Positions 1 to 12,900 of a DNA stretch of 64,000 bases are shown here, piece by piece (positions within the stretch are counted from its first letter, which is position 1; every line of letters begins with the position of its first letter). The notes under the pieces are model-generated. The model saw only the letters and a program-made list of their open reading frames with translations, was not told where the DNA came from and searched no databases. This DNA is from Spodoptera frugiperda. Lineage: Eukaryota > Arthropoda > Insecta > Lepidoptera > Noctuidae. A program made the translations under genes and the position numbers. Where the stretch lies: positions 1,364,001-1,428,000 of the forward strand of contig NC_064240.1 of the NCBI RefSeq assembly GCF_023101765.2, given 5' to 3'.

Positions 1-1281
1 AATGGTTGTAAGGTTGTTTTATGCTTGTTCTGATGTTCCAATTTTATCATTTTGTTTGATTTGTTTTTTGAGTGTATTTTCCTTTGCTTTCTTCTTATTA
101 ATTGACTTGTGATATCATAGAGCTACAGTGTGTTTACTTAAAACTGTGTCTTTTCGAACTATTATATTTTGTTTCTTACTATTGTAGGTACAAAAATAAT
201 CCTTAATAGCGAAACCAGAAAAATTACATAAAATAGCACGGGAACGTATTTATTTAAGAGATAAGTACTTTAATGGAAAGTAATAAGGATTAATTTGGAA
301 ATGTTTATATGAAAATGGAAACAGCAGACAATCTTTACACTTAATTAGTTTTACGGTCACTGGTAATATTATGTACTTTGTATTCCAAATTATAATTTAA
401 ATTCCTTTTAAAATCTGGTCCTGAAATTAATTCTAATAAGTCACACTTTCTAATCAATATTTTATCTTTCTTTAAACCAAGAAGTGACAAGACAAACAGA
501 TACCCATTTGTATTTACCGTCTATACCTGATATGTCATAAAAGTTATTTAAAAACATTCAAAACAGTTATTACATTCATAACTACACACTAAAACTCATG
601 TACCCATCATTCTAGCCCCAATTTAAAAAGAAGACCCATAAATTTTGCCCACAAACCAACCCTATAAGTTTCAAGTGCCAAAAAACGCGATTAAGGTCTC
701 GTTTCACACCTTGACGGCGTCGTAAAACCCCATGGGATGTCCCATGAATGTTAATTTAACCCTACATAGATGGGTTTATAGGACCCCTGGATAAAAACTG
801 ATTTATCCGCGTCTCAGAGGTAATAAAACGTAATTTAGTGTTCAACAGACGATAATGATCCTGATTCCATTCGTTGTAAACAAGTCGTAAAATTTTTGAG
901 TACCTTTTTCTTTATGTAATTCGTTTTATAGTCTGTATTAGGCAATGGTTACTAGTTTTTAAATGCACTATTTCGATCCGTAATGGAGTATCTAATTGTG
1001 TTTAGTGCGGTGTAAACCTCAATTGTAATGTGTTTTATTCTAGTTTGTGTTTAGATGTGAAATTCCTTTGTGTGCTTGCATTATAGTTTGATAGTTCGTA
1101 AGTCATTGTGAAATACATCATAGTGAGATTTTTCTTAAGTCTTTTACTGCCAATAGAAAACTGTTGAAGGTTAATCCTCCGCTTACGTCGGTCACCGGTG
1201 ACCACCACGGCGTTCAATGTGTTAATAGAACTATAAAAGATATATAAGTAATATGTTTAATTTGTTTGTCAATGTATAATT

Positions 1282-1465
1282 ATGAGACTACTTGTTCAAC
1301 TAATCTTACATCTTACTACTAATATAAATGCGAAAGTTTGTGTGTACGTCAAAACGGCTAAAGAGATCGGGATAAAATTTGGAAAAGTGATGGATTATGG
1401 CATAGAAGCTGCTTTTTATCCCAAGGAGACGCGGGCGAAGCCACGGGCAGAAACTAGAAGCTAGA
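1282..1465 (+). repeat. Interspersed repeat fragment (RTE-like 3' region type)
   Basis: Contains ACTAATATAAATGCGAAAGTTTGTGTG and ends TTTTATCCCAAGGAGACGCGGGCGAAGCC, motifs common in moth interspersed repeats. The 60-codon open frame over it is not a gene. Confidence 0.6.
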
Positions 1466-1868
1466 ATTTAGTAATTAAATGCCTAAATAATAGATATAAG
1501 CTATAACCCCTAGATTGCTTGGCAGTCGCGACCTACATTGCAACACTGTCATCCACAATAAGTTATTTTAGAAAGACATTATAATATGACACAATGGCAA
1601 TAAAAAGTCTATTTTCTCCTGTCTACTATCATAAGTCTCCCGTGCGTGGCTGGAGATCAATGGTTCACATCGTCCAGCCACATTTGTCACAGTTTGCCCG
1701 TGAAATTAGACGGTTTAGAATATAAGAGGTAGCGAGAGCACGCGCCATTTTTTTTTTCGACGTTTCTTTTTTGTATCGTTGCGCCTTTTGTCGCCGAAGG
1801 TGTAGGCAAAGTGTACAATTCGGCACTTAATGCATAACACACATTTTTCACAATCTGTGTTAGTAGGA

Positions 1869-2005
1869 CCCATCTAATGGGGGTAAGCTAATTGCCATAT
1901 ATGTATCATGAGAAATTTTTGAAAAACCGAAAAAAAACCCAGCAGTACTTTGCCCGACCCGGGTATCAAGCCCGAGACTCCTTGTCCAACAACCACTCGA
2001 GTAAC
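1869..2005 (-). repeat. SINE fragment
   Basis: Shares AAACCCAGCAGTACTTTGCC and the CGACCCGGGTATCAAGCCCG box with the element at 53757-54013. Confidence 0.6.
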
Positions 2006-2370
2006 GCTTTTTTTTTAATATTACATTAACTCGTACGTTTGGTCCTGTTTGTGAACTACATAAATTCCTAGAGAAAGACAGCTCGTCTTCGTCCTTCTCT
2101 TTCTTATCGTTTGAATGAAATCTAATAAGTCCAATCTATTTTGTAGCTTAGTTTACTACATTTAAAACTATTTTCCCATTGTCAAAATCGCTACCGCTTG
2201 ACACTCACGCCATCATCCGTGTCAGATCAGACATGTAAAAGATTATTGTCGTAACATCTTAGAATTTAGAACCTCAGACCATAATATTGGAACATTCTTC
2301 TATGAGTTTAGCCACAGTTTTTAGTTAAAGGAAATTTCCCACACATTTGTATACTAACTTAGGTAATGTG

Positions 2371-2500
2371 TAGGCTCCGGCTCGAAAAGCAGGAGTAGGG
2401 ACGACGTGGTTTTTCGTTAGTAAGAGTCCGACACTTCTTTCTTCTCGCCTCACCCAATACTGGAGAAATCATTCGACGACTTTTTTCCCTCAAAAAGTGC
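2371..2500 (+). repeat. Interspersed repeat, GGCTCCGGCTCGAAAAGCAGG family
   Basis: One of at least seven copies in the window with the same order: GGCTCCGGCTCGAAAAGCAGG, GTGGTTTTT(A/C)GT, GACACT, CATTCGACGACTTTTTTC. Confidence 0.75.
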
Positions 2501-3763
2501 TAGGATATATTTAGGTAAACAAGTTACCAGATAGCACTTAATACCAGAAATAGGAAACTCGTGAATAAATAGTTATCTTTAACATAACATCGGTAATGTA
2601 TCCTTTAAATAAATTCTTCAACAGTTGTGTTGCGTAACTCACGACTTGTATTTAATAGTTGGCATAACGTTATTATCGACAATTTTCACATTTAGTACAG
2701 TACATAAGAGTAGTTTATGTAATCAGTACCCACCTAGGTACTTTATAGAATAAAATGTAGCCTATAAGTCTCCTTTATAATTATAATTTCTCTCGAGTCT
2801 CCAACGATTTTAGCTCTGTCAAAGTTTCTGGGTGATCCATTGTGGGAGTATTAATATAATACAAAATTTTATTGATATTTTTCAGAAATTATCATGCTAA
2901 TTGCTAAAAGTCCTTCAATTTAAATTAAAAGACTTTGGTATAAGATCGATTATTTATTAGATACAAATTGATATTACATAAGTAGGTATAACTTAAAATA
3001 ATTATCGAAAAGCAAAAAGGGAAAAATATTGCGAACGACTCTATAAGTCTACCCCTCACAGGATTGTAAAAGTAGCTTACTTGGCAATATGTAAATTAAA
3101 ACCAATCTTCTACCCGAAAATGATCTCCCAAATTACCTATAAAAGCATCCTTTCAATTCTCATTACACCCACTCTTTAAATAAAGGTTAAATGTTACATA
3201 CACCTCATTTGAATCAATAAGCTAATGGATTAGCGAATATGAGATAACATTATGCATTAATTACAATAATTTATTAGGTGTTAATAATACTTAACGAACG
3301 AGTTTACCTATAGTTATGTCTGTATGTCTGGTCACAGTTGATTGGCTAAAGAACTAGTTTCATACCTCGGTTTTATCTAACGTTCTGTCAATATCCAGGA
3401 AGTAATGGGATACCGGTGAAAGTTATTGCGTTACATGAATATTTTACACATTTATTTTGCTGTGTTGATATTTATTTAATGTTCTACCGAAATGTTTTTG
3501 ATTAATTGTGTTTTTTGGGTTGCTTCCTATTTCCTTGTGTTGTTTTAAATGTCATGTTAGGTTTGAGTTGAATAATAGTGGCAAAGGAATTCGTGTTGTG
3601 TAATTTGATATTTAAAAGAAATATTGTTAAGTTTTGTGGTGAGGTCAGCGCCATCTGTGTTGTGTTTTTAAAAGTAAACTAATATTTAAGTGAAGCTTTT
3701 TAAAATTACTCTCTATAAATGTTTGTCAGTACAAAATAATAACGTTATTCTCGTTTGTTTCAG

Positions 3764-3910
3764 ATTCATTTGTGAATAGTCAAGAATGGACAGCTTCACG
3801 AGGTGTAACAGAACTTCGAGTTGGAGTTTTGGGTTCACCAGACAGTGGCAAATCAGCTCTAGTGCATCGGTACTTAACTGGAGCGTATATGCAAGAAGAA
3901 AGTCCTGAAG
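3764..3910 (+). CDS. CenG1A: CenG1A exon 1 of model: start of GTPase-like domain
   Basis: Acceptor TTTGTTTCAG precedes 3764; donor GTCTGT follows. Two bases complete an upstream codon, then 48 codons. It starts SFVNSQEWTASR, the conserved entry to the AGAP GTPase-like domain. The P-loop is GSPDSGKS, fitting GXXXXGK(S/T), followed by ALVHRYLTGAY and the switch-like EESPEGG. There is no suitable ATG before the P-loop, so translation must begin in another exon. Confidence 0.93.
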
Positions 3911-6900
3911 GTCTGTATTATCTTAACAATAATTTCAAATAATACTCATTATGTCTGAACACAAAATTCGCTCTCAACTAACGTTCGTTACAGCACCATC
4001 TAGCGTCGAGTAGCGGAACGACGTTCATTCGACGTTCACTAAATTTGTACGATGCGTAGTGACTGTTAGTTCTCATAGATGGCAGCAGTAGTACATTAAC
4101 GTTTTTGTTGTCTTATTACGCCGCTAGATGGCAGTGTATACCCCAACATTTCTATTTGGAAAGTTCAACGCACTGCTGAGGGCGTTATTGCACTGATTAC
4201 ACTCTCTTCGAGGGTTTGATTAGTGCGTAGGCCTACAAGTGCTATTTATTTACTTCCTACCCACACTAGACCCGATCATTATCGCCGAGACAGCGATAAT
4301 AGCGAGAAATTTACTTATTCCCAGATTGGTATATCTTATTTCCTAGTTGTCCTATTAGTTTTCATGAGGACGTCGACATTGAAATATCGGTCTTCCTCGC
4401 GTGGGTGGCTAAATACTCACATGGAAACCTTTGAATCCATACACGTGGGGTATGGATGATAGCTGATTGATGATTCAACCAATGTAATTGATTATTGTAA
4501 ACTAACCACATCTATCTGCTTCGTATCTCCTCCTATCGCACTTTCTGCTACAAAATATCATTAAATAGACTACATTTATCAACTTTTTCTGTTATTTGGT
4601 GGCGAACTAGCAGGGGCACCACCCGATGGTAAGTGGTCACTGCTGCCGACGCAAGATAATTAGTAGAGGTACCACTACAATAGGCAATTAGGAATATTTT
4701 GACTGTAACGAAATATCATACAACACATAATGCATGCATATACACCATGATTATTTATATACACATAGTATTTAATACACAGGCCGGGTTTTATCATAAA
4801 CTAAGACGCATTAAAGCAAAATAGATTTATTATAAAATAAGTTAAAGTTTGAAATACATTGTTATAATATTTATATCGATTTGTAGTAATACTTACTTAT
4901 TAGAAAGTTTTGATACGAGTATACGACCTTGAAGTTTGTGGATTTCGAGATTTGAGATACTTAGTACATTTTTATAATAATAACTGAATCACAGAATACT
5001 ATAGGTACCTACTTAGAACATACTTAAGTGACCTGAATATTTTTACTATCCTTTATTAATTAAATTTGTACAATCGCAGGTGGTCGCTTCAAGAAGGAAG
5101 TGATAATCGACGGCCATAGCTATCTCCTTCTAATAAGGGATGAAGGAGGCTCGCCAGAAATGCAGGTTAGTGGGCATTTTATACCCTGTATATATTGTTT
5201 TATGGTTGTCTTTTAAATGGACAGATGATTCGATCATGGACCCTTGTGCGGCTACCCAAGTCAATTAAGACTAATCTTTAGTATCTGACTTAAATCGTTA
5301 TGTTAAAATGTTCACTATTCGTATCGATTGACTAGTAACATTGGTTACATATCTGACTGAATTTATTTATGTTGAGAATTAAGTACTAAGTACATCTACA
5401 TTTTATATATACCTATAGGTAATATACTATTATTGCTTGACTTAAAAACTAAAAGGCTAACAAGCCTTAGGTAAATTTATAACAAAATGATACGTAAACT
5501 TAATCAATATGAGATACTTAGATTACACAGATATAAATAATAAACCTAGGTATTTGCAAACAAATTCTGCGTAAACAGAGAGTTACGGGTAATTTCTCAA
5601 GGGAACACAGATTGGACCAATCCTTCAACATTACCTACGTACTGTCCTCCCACACATGCCTAAAACAAATCCCCCTTCTTTATCCTACACTAACAAAAAC
5701 CTTCAAACATTTACTCACAATAAACATATTTCCATCTAAGGGAGCTTTTCCACCAGAGATGTGCTGTACTTCTTTCCTGTGGATGCGTTTGGCTTTCACC
5801 AATTATATTCATTGGTACACATAGCTTAGCAATTGTGACAACAAACTCAGCTAAGCTATGTTTTTTGTATGGAAAGATGCGTGCTATAGATTAATGCTAT
5901 AGGTGGCTTCCCAACTATCGCATACTCTAGTTGCGCATCTAACTCGCACAGCTACATAGCTTAGTATCGGTGGAAACGGTCACATAATTTCACAGCTTAT
6001 CTTCTTCATAGAATAGCTACATACATAGTACATCTCTGGTAGGCAAGCCCCCTTACAAACGTACGAAGTTTCAATGAAAATCAATAAAACAACTGAAATA
6101 TTCATAAAACAATGGTCGCGTGTCGTGTGCTTCTGGACTATTGATAAATGTACCTATCTACGTACAACACGTAAAGATACACGACCAGTGTATCATGGTC
6201 CCTCTTTCTATGATCTTTCTAAACTCTCAAGGGTCAACTTATACTGGTTCTGTATAGTTTGATGTTCAGTCGAACAGGACAGTAGGACACTACTGAGCTT
6301 TTCAACTTCAACATGTATTTCGAAACAGCTTGTGACCTACTCTTGTATTGTGGGTGTCCATTGATACACGTTACATGTTTGTGTATTCATTCTCAGAAGA
6401 AGCGATTCAATTTTATTATTGTGTAGCTTGTACTTTGAATACTAAAGAACTAATTTGTAGAATCCTGTACTTGAACATCTATGGTGAGACGTACTAAATT
6501 AACTAAAAATCATGGCTTACTTACGTATTATCTTAATGGAAAAGATCTACTAGTTTCGAGCCACCAGCGTGACTGACGTGATTTTAAGTTAATACTAAAA
6601 TACATACAAATGGTTTTTGTAATTCCTTGTCCGTCCCGTTTTCTCCTTCGTCGCAGAACCGTGGGTGCGAAAACAAACACAGTTTGGATTTTCATCAAAA
6701 ACTTGATCTGTTTGCTACTATGACAGGGTTTCTATTTTACAGGCAACCCTATACTGAAAATCTGTCAATACTTAAAAACACGTTACATAAAAGCATTATC
6801 GAGAACACATCCCCCATTCTCGTACCGCACGCAACAATGAGCACAGACGCCTCCAGGATGCTCCTATCGATTTGCGCTATAAACCGAGGGTACAGTTTAA

Positions 6901-9900
6901 TAGACGTTAAATTTTATTTACTACATACACATCTAAAGTACATTCCCATTTACAATACATAACAAAAGCGAGTACTTTTACGATGTTGTCGTACTGAAGT
7001 TACAAGCCGCTTATAGGGTTTACGATATTGTGGGTAAAAACATTGGGCTTTTTGTATTTGTCCAATTTTGTTCAGCTATAGCTTAAAGGTTCTTTTGTTT
7101 TGTTTTGTATTTACATGCTTTGGTTGGTTATATTATTATTAGGTACATATATGAACATGATTATGGATAACTAGCTACTTCCGCGCGGTTTCACCCGCTC
7201 TGCTCGGTTCCTATTAATGCTATCCAACACAAAAATAATTGAGATTAGCGCGTTCAAACAAACAATCAAACAAACAAACTCTTCAGCTTTATAATATTAG
7301 TATAGTAAGTATAGATGGTAGAGATAGTAATAGCATTACAACCCAAAAATAGATGCTGCATTAAATAGAAAAATCAATACGGAGTTCAGCTACTTAATGT
7401 TCACCAGACCGTACTAAGCTATACACTTGTATCTAGTTTTTATCTTAGGTAGGTATACAGGGTGTAAACGAAACGCTCCCGAAAAAAGACCATCATCACC
7501 AACCTGTTTATTGTTTTTACTGCAGGACATAGACCTCTTTTGTTTTCGAGTTCAATTTACCTTATGCAAAAACGTATCATCTAGCACTTATCTATCTGCT
7601 ACTAGGCATGTATCTTGCAATCAAAACAAGACAATCTGTTGAAGCAGTTCGTTCGATTATCACATTAATTGACTGGCGACTGGAGAGCTAACGACAGACG
7701 CTATCCCTTTGTTATTGATTTATGATTATCTAGTCAGTAGCTAGGTATGTATGTTGCTGCGAATGTTGGACGCTTCTCTGAGGTCAGACGTTCCTCTTAA
7801 AAAAGTGTGAGTAGGTACCTATTATTGAAGGCTGTTCCAAGGTTAGGTACGTACGAAGAGCATTGATGTTCTTGACTTAATTTGGCCATGAATTAAAAGA
7901 TTAGCTTTTGACCTAGCATCACTTTGCTTCTCAGCATCAGTATCACTCTGAAGCTGCCTAGCGCGTTACCGGGGCTCCGGCCCGAAAAACAGGAGTAGAA
8001 ACGAGGTGGTTTTTATTCAGTAAGAGTCTGACACTTCCTCTCGCCTCGCCCAAGGTGGGATAAGTCATTGGATGATTTTTTCCGCTCAAAAAAGCATCAG
8101 TTCTGTTCAGTTGAATACAGGCCTTCTATCCTCAACCTAAAGAAGGGCTTGTTGTAATCTCCATGCTTGCCAGGCGGCTTATAGTTCACAGTTTTGTTGG
8201 TGGCTGGTCGTAGAAGACCAAATGTATTCACGAAAATTCATTCAAATAGAGTGCTACAAACGGACACGAGTCCCTTTGTTATTGATTTATGATTAGTTAG
8301 CTACTGCACAATATATATACGTAGTTATGTTGCTTCAATTGTTGGACGAAGGCTACTGGAAGGTCAAGAGATTCCTCTGTTGATTAGGCATTGATTGCTT
8401 TAAATAGGTGCCTACGTGTCGAGTAAGTATTGTGAGGAAGTGTGATGTATGTTCTTAATTAATTTAGGCAGTTCAGGTTCATTCCATTCCAATAAACTAC
8501 CGATCGGTAAATTTGCTTACGAGCCGTAGAATTTTGACACATTTTGTATGGAGCTTATGTCAAAATTCTACGGCTTAAACCGATGTAATTACATTTAATA
8601 AACAATTGTACAAGTCTCTTAAAATATACACCGAGGGTCGAAAAAGGCCCGAATTGCTTCGAGAAAAGGATGGTACGGCCGTGCCGCTTCTTTTTTGGCC
8701 CGACTTGGCGGGCACTGCCGTGCCCCCAGATTTCTATATCAAAATGAGGCAAAATTTTGTTTAACACATTAAACTCCATTGGGGCAAAAATGGCGGCGCT
8801 AGCGTAGATTTGCGTTCAACAGATTTTTGTTGACAGGCAGTCTTAATAATCCCACTTTTTCTCAATGAACTATCATTCCAACCACCACCACCTCCTAAAT
8901 CCTCTGATTAACTAATTACTTCTACCTCAACGCTCACAAAACTTAACCCTCTCCTGTCAACACCTTATTAAACACACCTAAAATCAACCAAGTTAAAGGC
9001 CTTCAAATCCTAAGACAACCCTCGCTCACTTTAGATTTACGAGCACGCACTGACGCGTTATCTAACCCTTCCGTTGCCAGTGACGTCATCGCATTAGGTC
9101 GGATTGACCCGCAACCCGATTGTCCCGATATAAAGTCATCTAAATATAGTCGCATGCGTCCCTTGTGTTGACACCATTTGTTTTGAGGGCGGAGATAGGA
9201 CATCAAAACAAGCATGGAACAAAAATGTATTGAATTCTTTCGCTAGGGACATTTGGTCCTACTCGGTTTTACTAGGGACATTTGATCCTACTCGATTTAG
9301 TTCACAGAAGCTTTCGATTTTCACACCAGGAAAGATCAACTGTAGAACATTTTAAACCTTACATCGTACTATTTTTGCCACTGCGTGCAAAATGGGAATT
9401 TCACAATACTAATGCAGGATGCTGACACGCTGGTCTGTATTGCGAAATTCCCACTTTATCCAGGGACAGATTACATGGTCGTCCTACTTCGCCGCGCGCC
9501 ATATATCGGCTTCTCGCCACAGCAATTTGATACAAATTGCTCTAGTACATGAACGTGGACCAAATAAAAATAAAAATAAAAAAAAATCGCCCGATGAAAC
9601 TCGCGTAGCAACGAAATCGAATCATCGACCAGTTTTACAGAAACATGGACGTGTAAATTGAAGGGTTTTTCAGGTTGTTACGGCTTGACAGCGTTTTTTG
9701 AAGCTAGTTTTTTGATGAAACAGTGAATGACAGACTGGTTCCCTGTTGAAAGTAATAAGATGAATCTGCAGCCACATAACATGAGAACTACTTACATAAT
9801 TGTGGGATACAAACGATGTAGAAAAATCGATATTGATACTAAACTAAAACAAGCACTATTTAAAAATGAAAAATCCATCCTAACAAACTCCGTAATGAAT

Positions 9901-12900
9901 CCGAAACACATTCCACAATAGCTTACCTTGCCTTGCCCAGAATGCCCACTATGCCCACTTCATAATGCGGCACACTAAGCGCATCCGTGCCCATTCCACT
10001 TCTTTCTAATAGTTTGAAATTGCAACCCCGCATTGTTCAGTTCTCGCTTGCCCCATTTCTACTCGGAAGCGAACGTTCAGAAAAGTCCCGCAAAGAGTTT
10101 TAATTGCTTCATTTGGGACGATGCTATCTCTCTGTTTACGTGGGGGAGGATTAAGTCCCGTTTTCAAGCTAAAACAATCTTGAGAAGGTAACTAATACCT
10201 ATACGTAGGTAAAAGCTTGTCCTTTATTCTAGTGAGAACAAAAAATATTGGCTTACTCTATTCTTTATTACAGCTTCGCACAAATGCTTTTACTCTATTT
10301 AATTACTACTTACACCCTTTTCGTTTCAAACCTAGAGATTAATCAAATTAGTTACCTTGTTAAACAGGTTTCTACTCCAAACTTTGCAGACTGAGCCTCC
10401 AAAGCCCTCAAGGACGGTAGCGAAACCTTTTAAAACTATCTCCAACCAGAACTATGAAGTACGCCAATTTGTATACCTTTGTTACCTGGACAAAGAGCAA
10501 ATGGCTGCAGGCATTAGAAGGTAAAATGAAGGAGTAGACAGGATTTGATGTACCGTTGACATTTCTCCTTAATTCCCCTTGCCTAAAGCGTCATCACTAC
10601 GTACCAACTTAAGCCTGTTACCCGCCGAGCTTCCAACAGATTAAACCACGCCACCACTTGGGACTCAAAGGCTTTGTCCGTAGCCTGTGCTGTGACGTCA
10701 CGTCACAAACGCAGCTTGTGACGTCACGCGTATCCTGCCCGCTATTGTCCTTCGAGTAATTATACTGCGACCCAGTTGCATTGAATGTTCCACCATCATA
10801 TTCTGTTATACAACACGTGGGCATATGAAATGGCAGCTTAAAATAGGAATATGGTAGCTTTGATAATAATGGAAGCGAAATTGGTTTTACCAGTCCAGAG
10901 TAAGTTCCACTTTAAAGTTAAATGGTGAAAGGTCACACGTGCCAGCATCAGCCACTAATATTCTAATTTTGAATAGTTGAAGTTCCTTTGTTCTTAATTT
11001 GAAATGGGTATTTTCTTTATAAATACCTACAAGTGTTCGAAATTCAAATGTTATTTTACTTTATTTTTAAAGTTAATGTAACCTTTTTTGGAAGTAGACA
11101 TTCTCGCCCACGCCACGCTCTTTATAAACTTTGTCATACTTTTCTAAGCTTTTGAAAAGGTAAATGTACTAAATTAATTATGGTAATTTCCTCAGTCAAA
11201 AATAAATTATTTCGACTGCTCAATAGAATAAAATGTATTTTATTGTAACTTTCGTGAGACATACTAAATTAATTATAATATTATCGGTTTACTCACGTAA
11301 CTGTTAACAATAAAATGTTCTATAAAATAATCATACTTTCATGTATGATCTAACTGAATTTTTTAGCAAAATTTCTAGAAATACTTAAGTCATTTTGACA
11401 TAAAAATCTGATCCGAATAACGCACTATTTCATACAAAAAAGTATTGAATTGTGACTACATAATAAGAAACTAGTCTATTCCTGTACATGCCTTTTATAA
11501 GCCAAAGGACGTATGTGTTACCCTATTACCCACAAACGCTTTTCAGTTCCTATCGTCACACAATACACGTCACACTCCAGACTCGTCCTACTTGCACTCA
11601 TTGCATCAGCTCACTACATACATAATACATACATACATATGTATGTATAAAGGACCGTCCTCCTAGTAAATTGGATCGCAGGCTTTTGTAGGAACACTGG
11701 GAAACGTGTGCTAGAGCTCCGATATTGCATAAAGGTTTTTGAACCCTCGTATGTGGGTATAGGGTTGGAAATTCAGTGTGTGTTCACTACTGACATGATA
11801 ATTGCATGGATTTCGTGTCAATCGAACACAGTCGGTAGGTAACTCGATTGTTGTATTTGTTGGTAACGGAAGCGGTAAGTGGGAATATGGGTAATTGAAT
11901 TACGCAAGTGAAATGTTATAAAGTTGCTTTTGCTATGAATTTTCCAGAATATTTGCGAGGTTTTTCGTGCAAAGTTATTAAAACACAAGTCACATTCAAC
12001 TCAGTGCTTATAACTTCTATTAGAGAGAACATCGAACCCTAAAAGGACGTTGTACACACGGCAACACGTTGAACTATACATAACCAGTTTATCATGGTCT
12101 CGCTTTATATGATCTTTCTGCACTTTCAACGGTCAGTTTATACTGGTTTTGCATAGCTTAGGTACACCAGCTAGTCTCTTCTCCCTAGGTACACATCAAC
12201 TAATGATCATACCAAAGTAAAATCCAACTACAGCAAACAGCTCTAATCTAATTCATTAAAGAGAAACATAGATTACCTTCGTGATTAATTCATAAAGGTT
12301 AGAAAACTTCGCAGAGTGGCTTCATGAATAAATAACCATCCGTGGTTGTATTAAAGTAGATATTGCGTTGGACGTGGTAGGTAAATACAGGGGGAGTCGC
12401 TAATGTTACTCGGAGTACTGTGAGAGAAGACTTTATTCGTGGAAGTCGCAGGGAAAGATCAATTTTCCCGCAAATTCTAGCGCTCGGCATTTGTTTTAAT
12501 GTCTCTGAACATAGTCCTACTGTTCTAGAGTTCTATCTACTTATTATTATTTTATTATTTTTGCCTGTTTCAAATGGCTTCAATTGAGGGTAAAATACTG
12601 TTTAATTCAATCACTGATATTGAAAATTTTGGACTTGACTACCAATAGGGTGACTCTATGTTGGTAAAATTTAGGTCTAGAGACTTTTTTTACAGTTAGA
12701 ATTACTAAATCACAAACCTATTTATGGTTAAGTCATATCGGGATAGGATTACTAAAGTTACTAGTATCAAATAAAATAGAACATGACCTTTTTCTGTCAT
12801 TTATTTACAGGCAATGTTTCCAAGTATTTCTCTCAAAGGTAAACATTCCAAATTAAATGTTTTTCATCATGTGTCTTGTTGATAAAAGGACAAAAGGAAA

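Larger units (their letters stand above)
1..3763. other. Region upstream of first visible exon, probably intron
   Basis: No coding exon is recognised. Because the exon at 3764 begins inside a codon, this stretch is probably the 3' part of a long first intron. It holds repeat fragments at 1282-1465, 1869-2005 and 2371-2500 (listed separately); the rest is AT-rich unique-looking sequence. Confidence 0.6.

Noticed and set aside
1..3763. Upstream N-terminal exon of CenG1A
   Set aside because: Searched for a phase-compatible exon resembling the AGAP N-terminal helix region; nothing convincing found.
6627..6962. 111-codon plus-strand open frame in intron 2
   Set aside because: Starts with TTG, no family signature, and frames of this length are expected by chance in a 64-kb AT-rich window.
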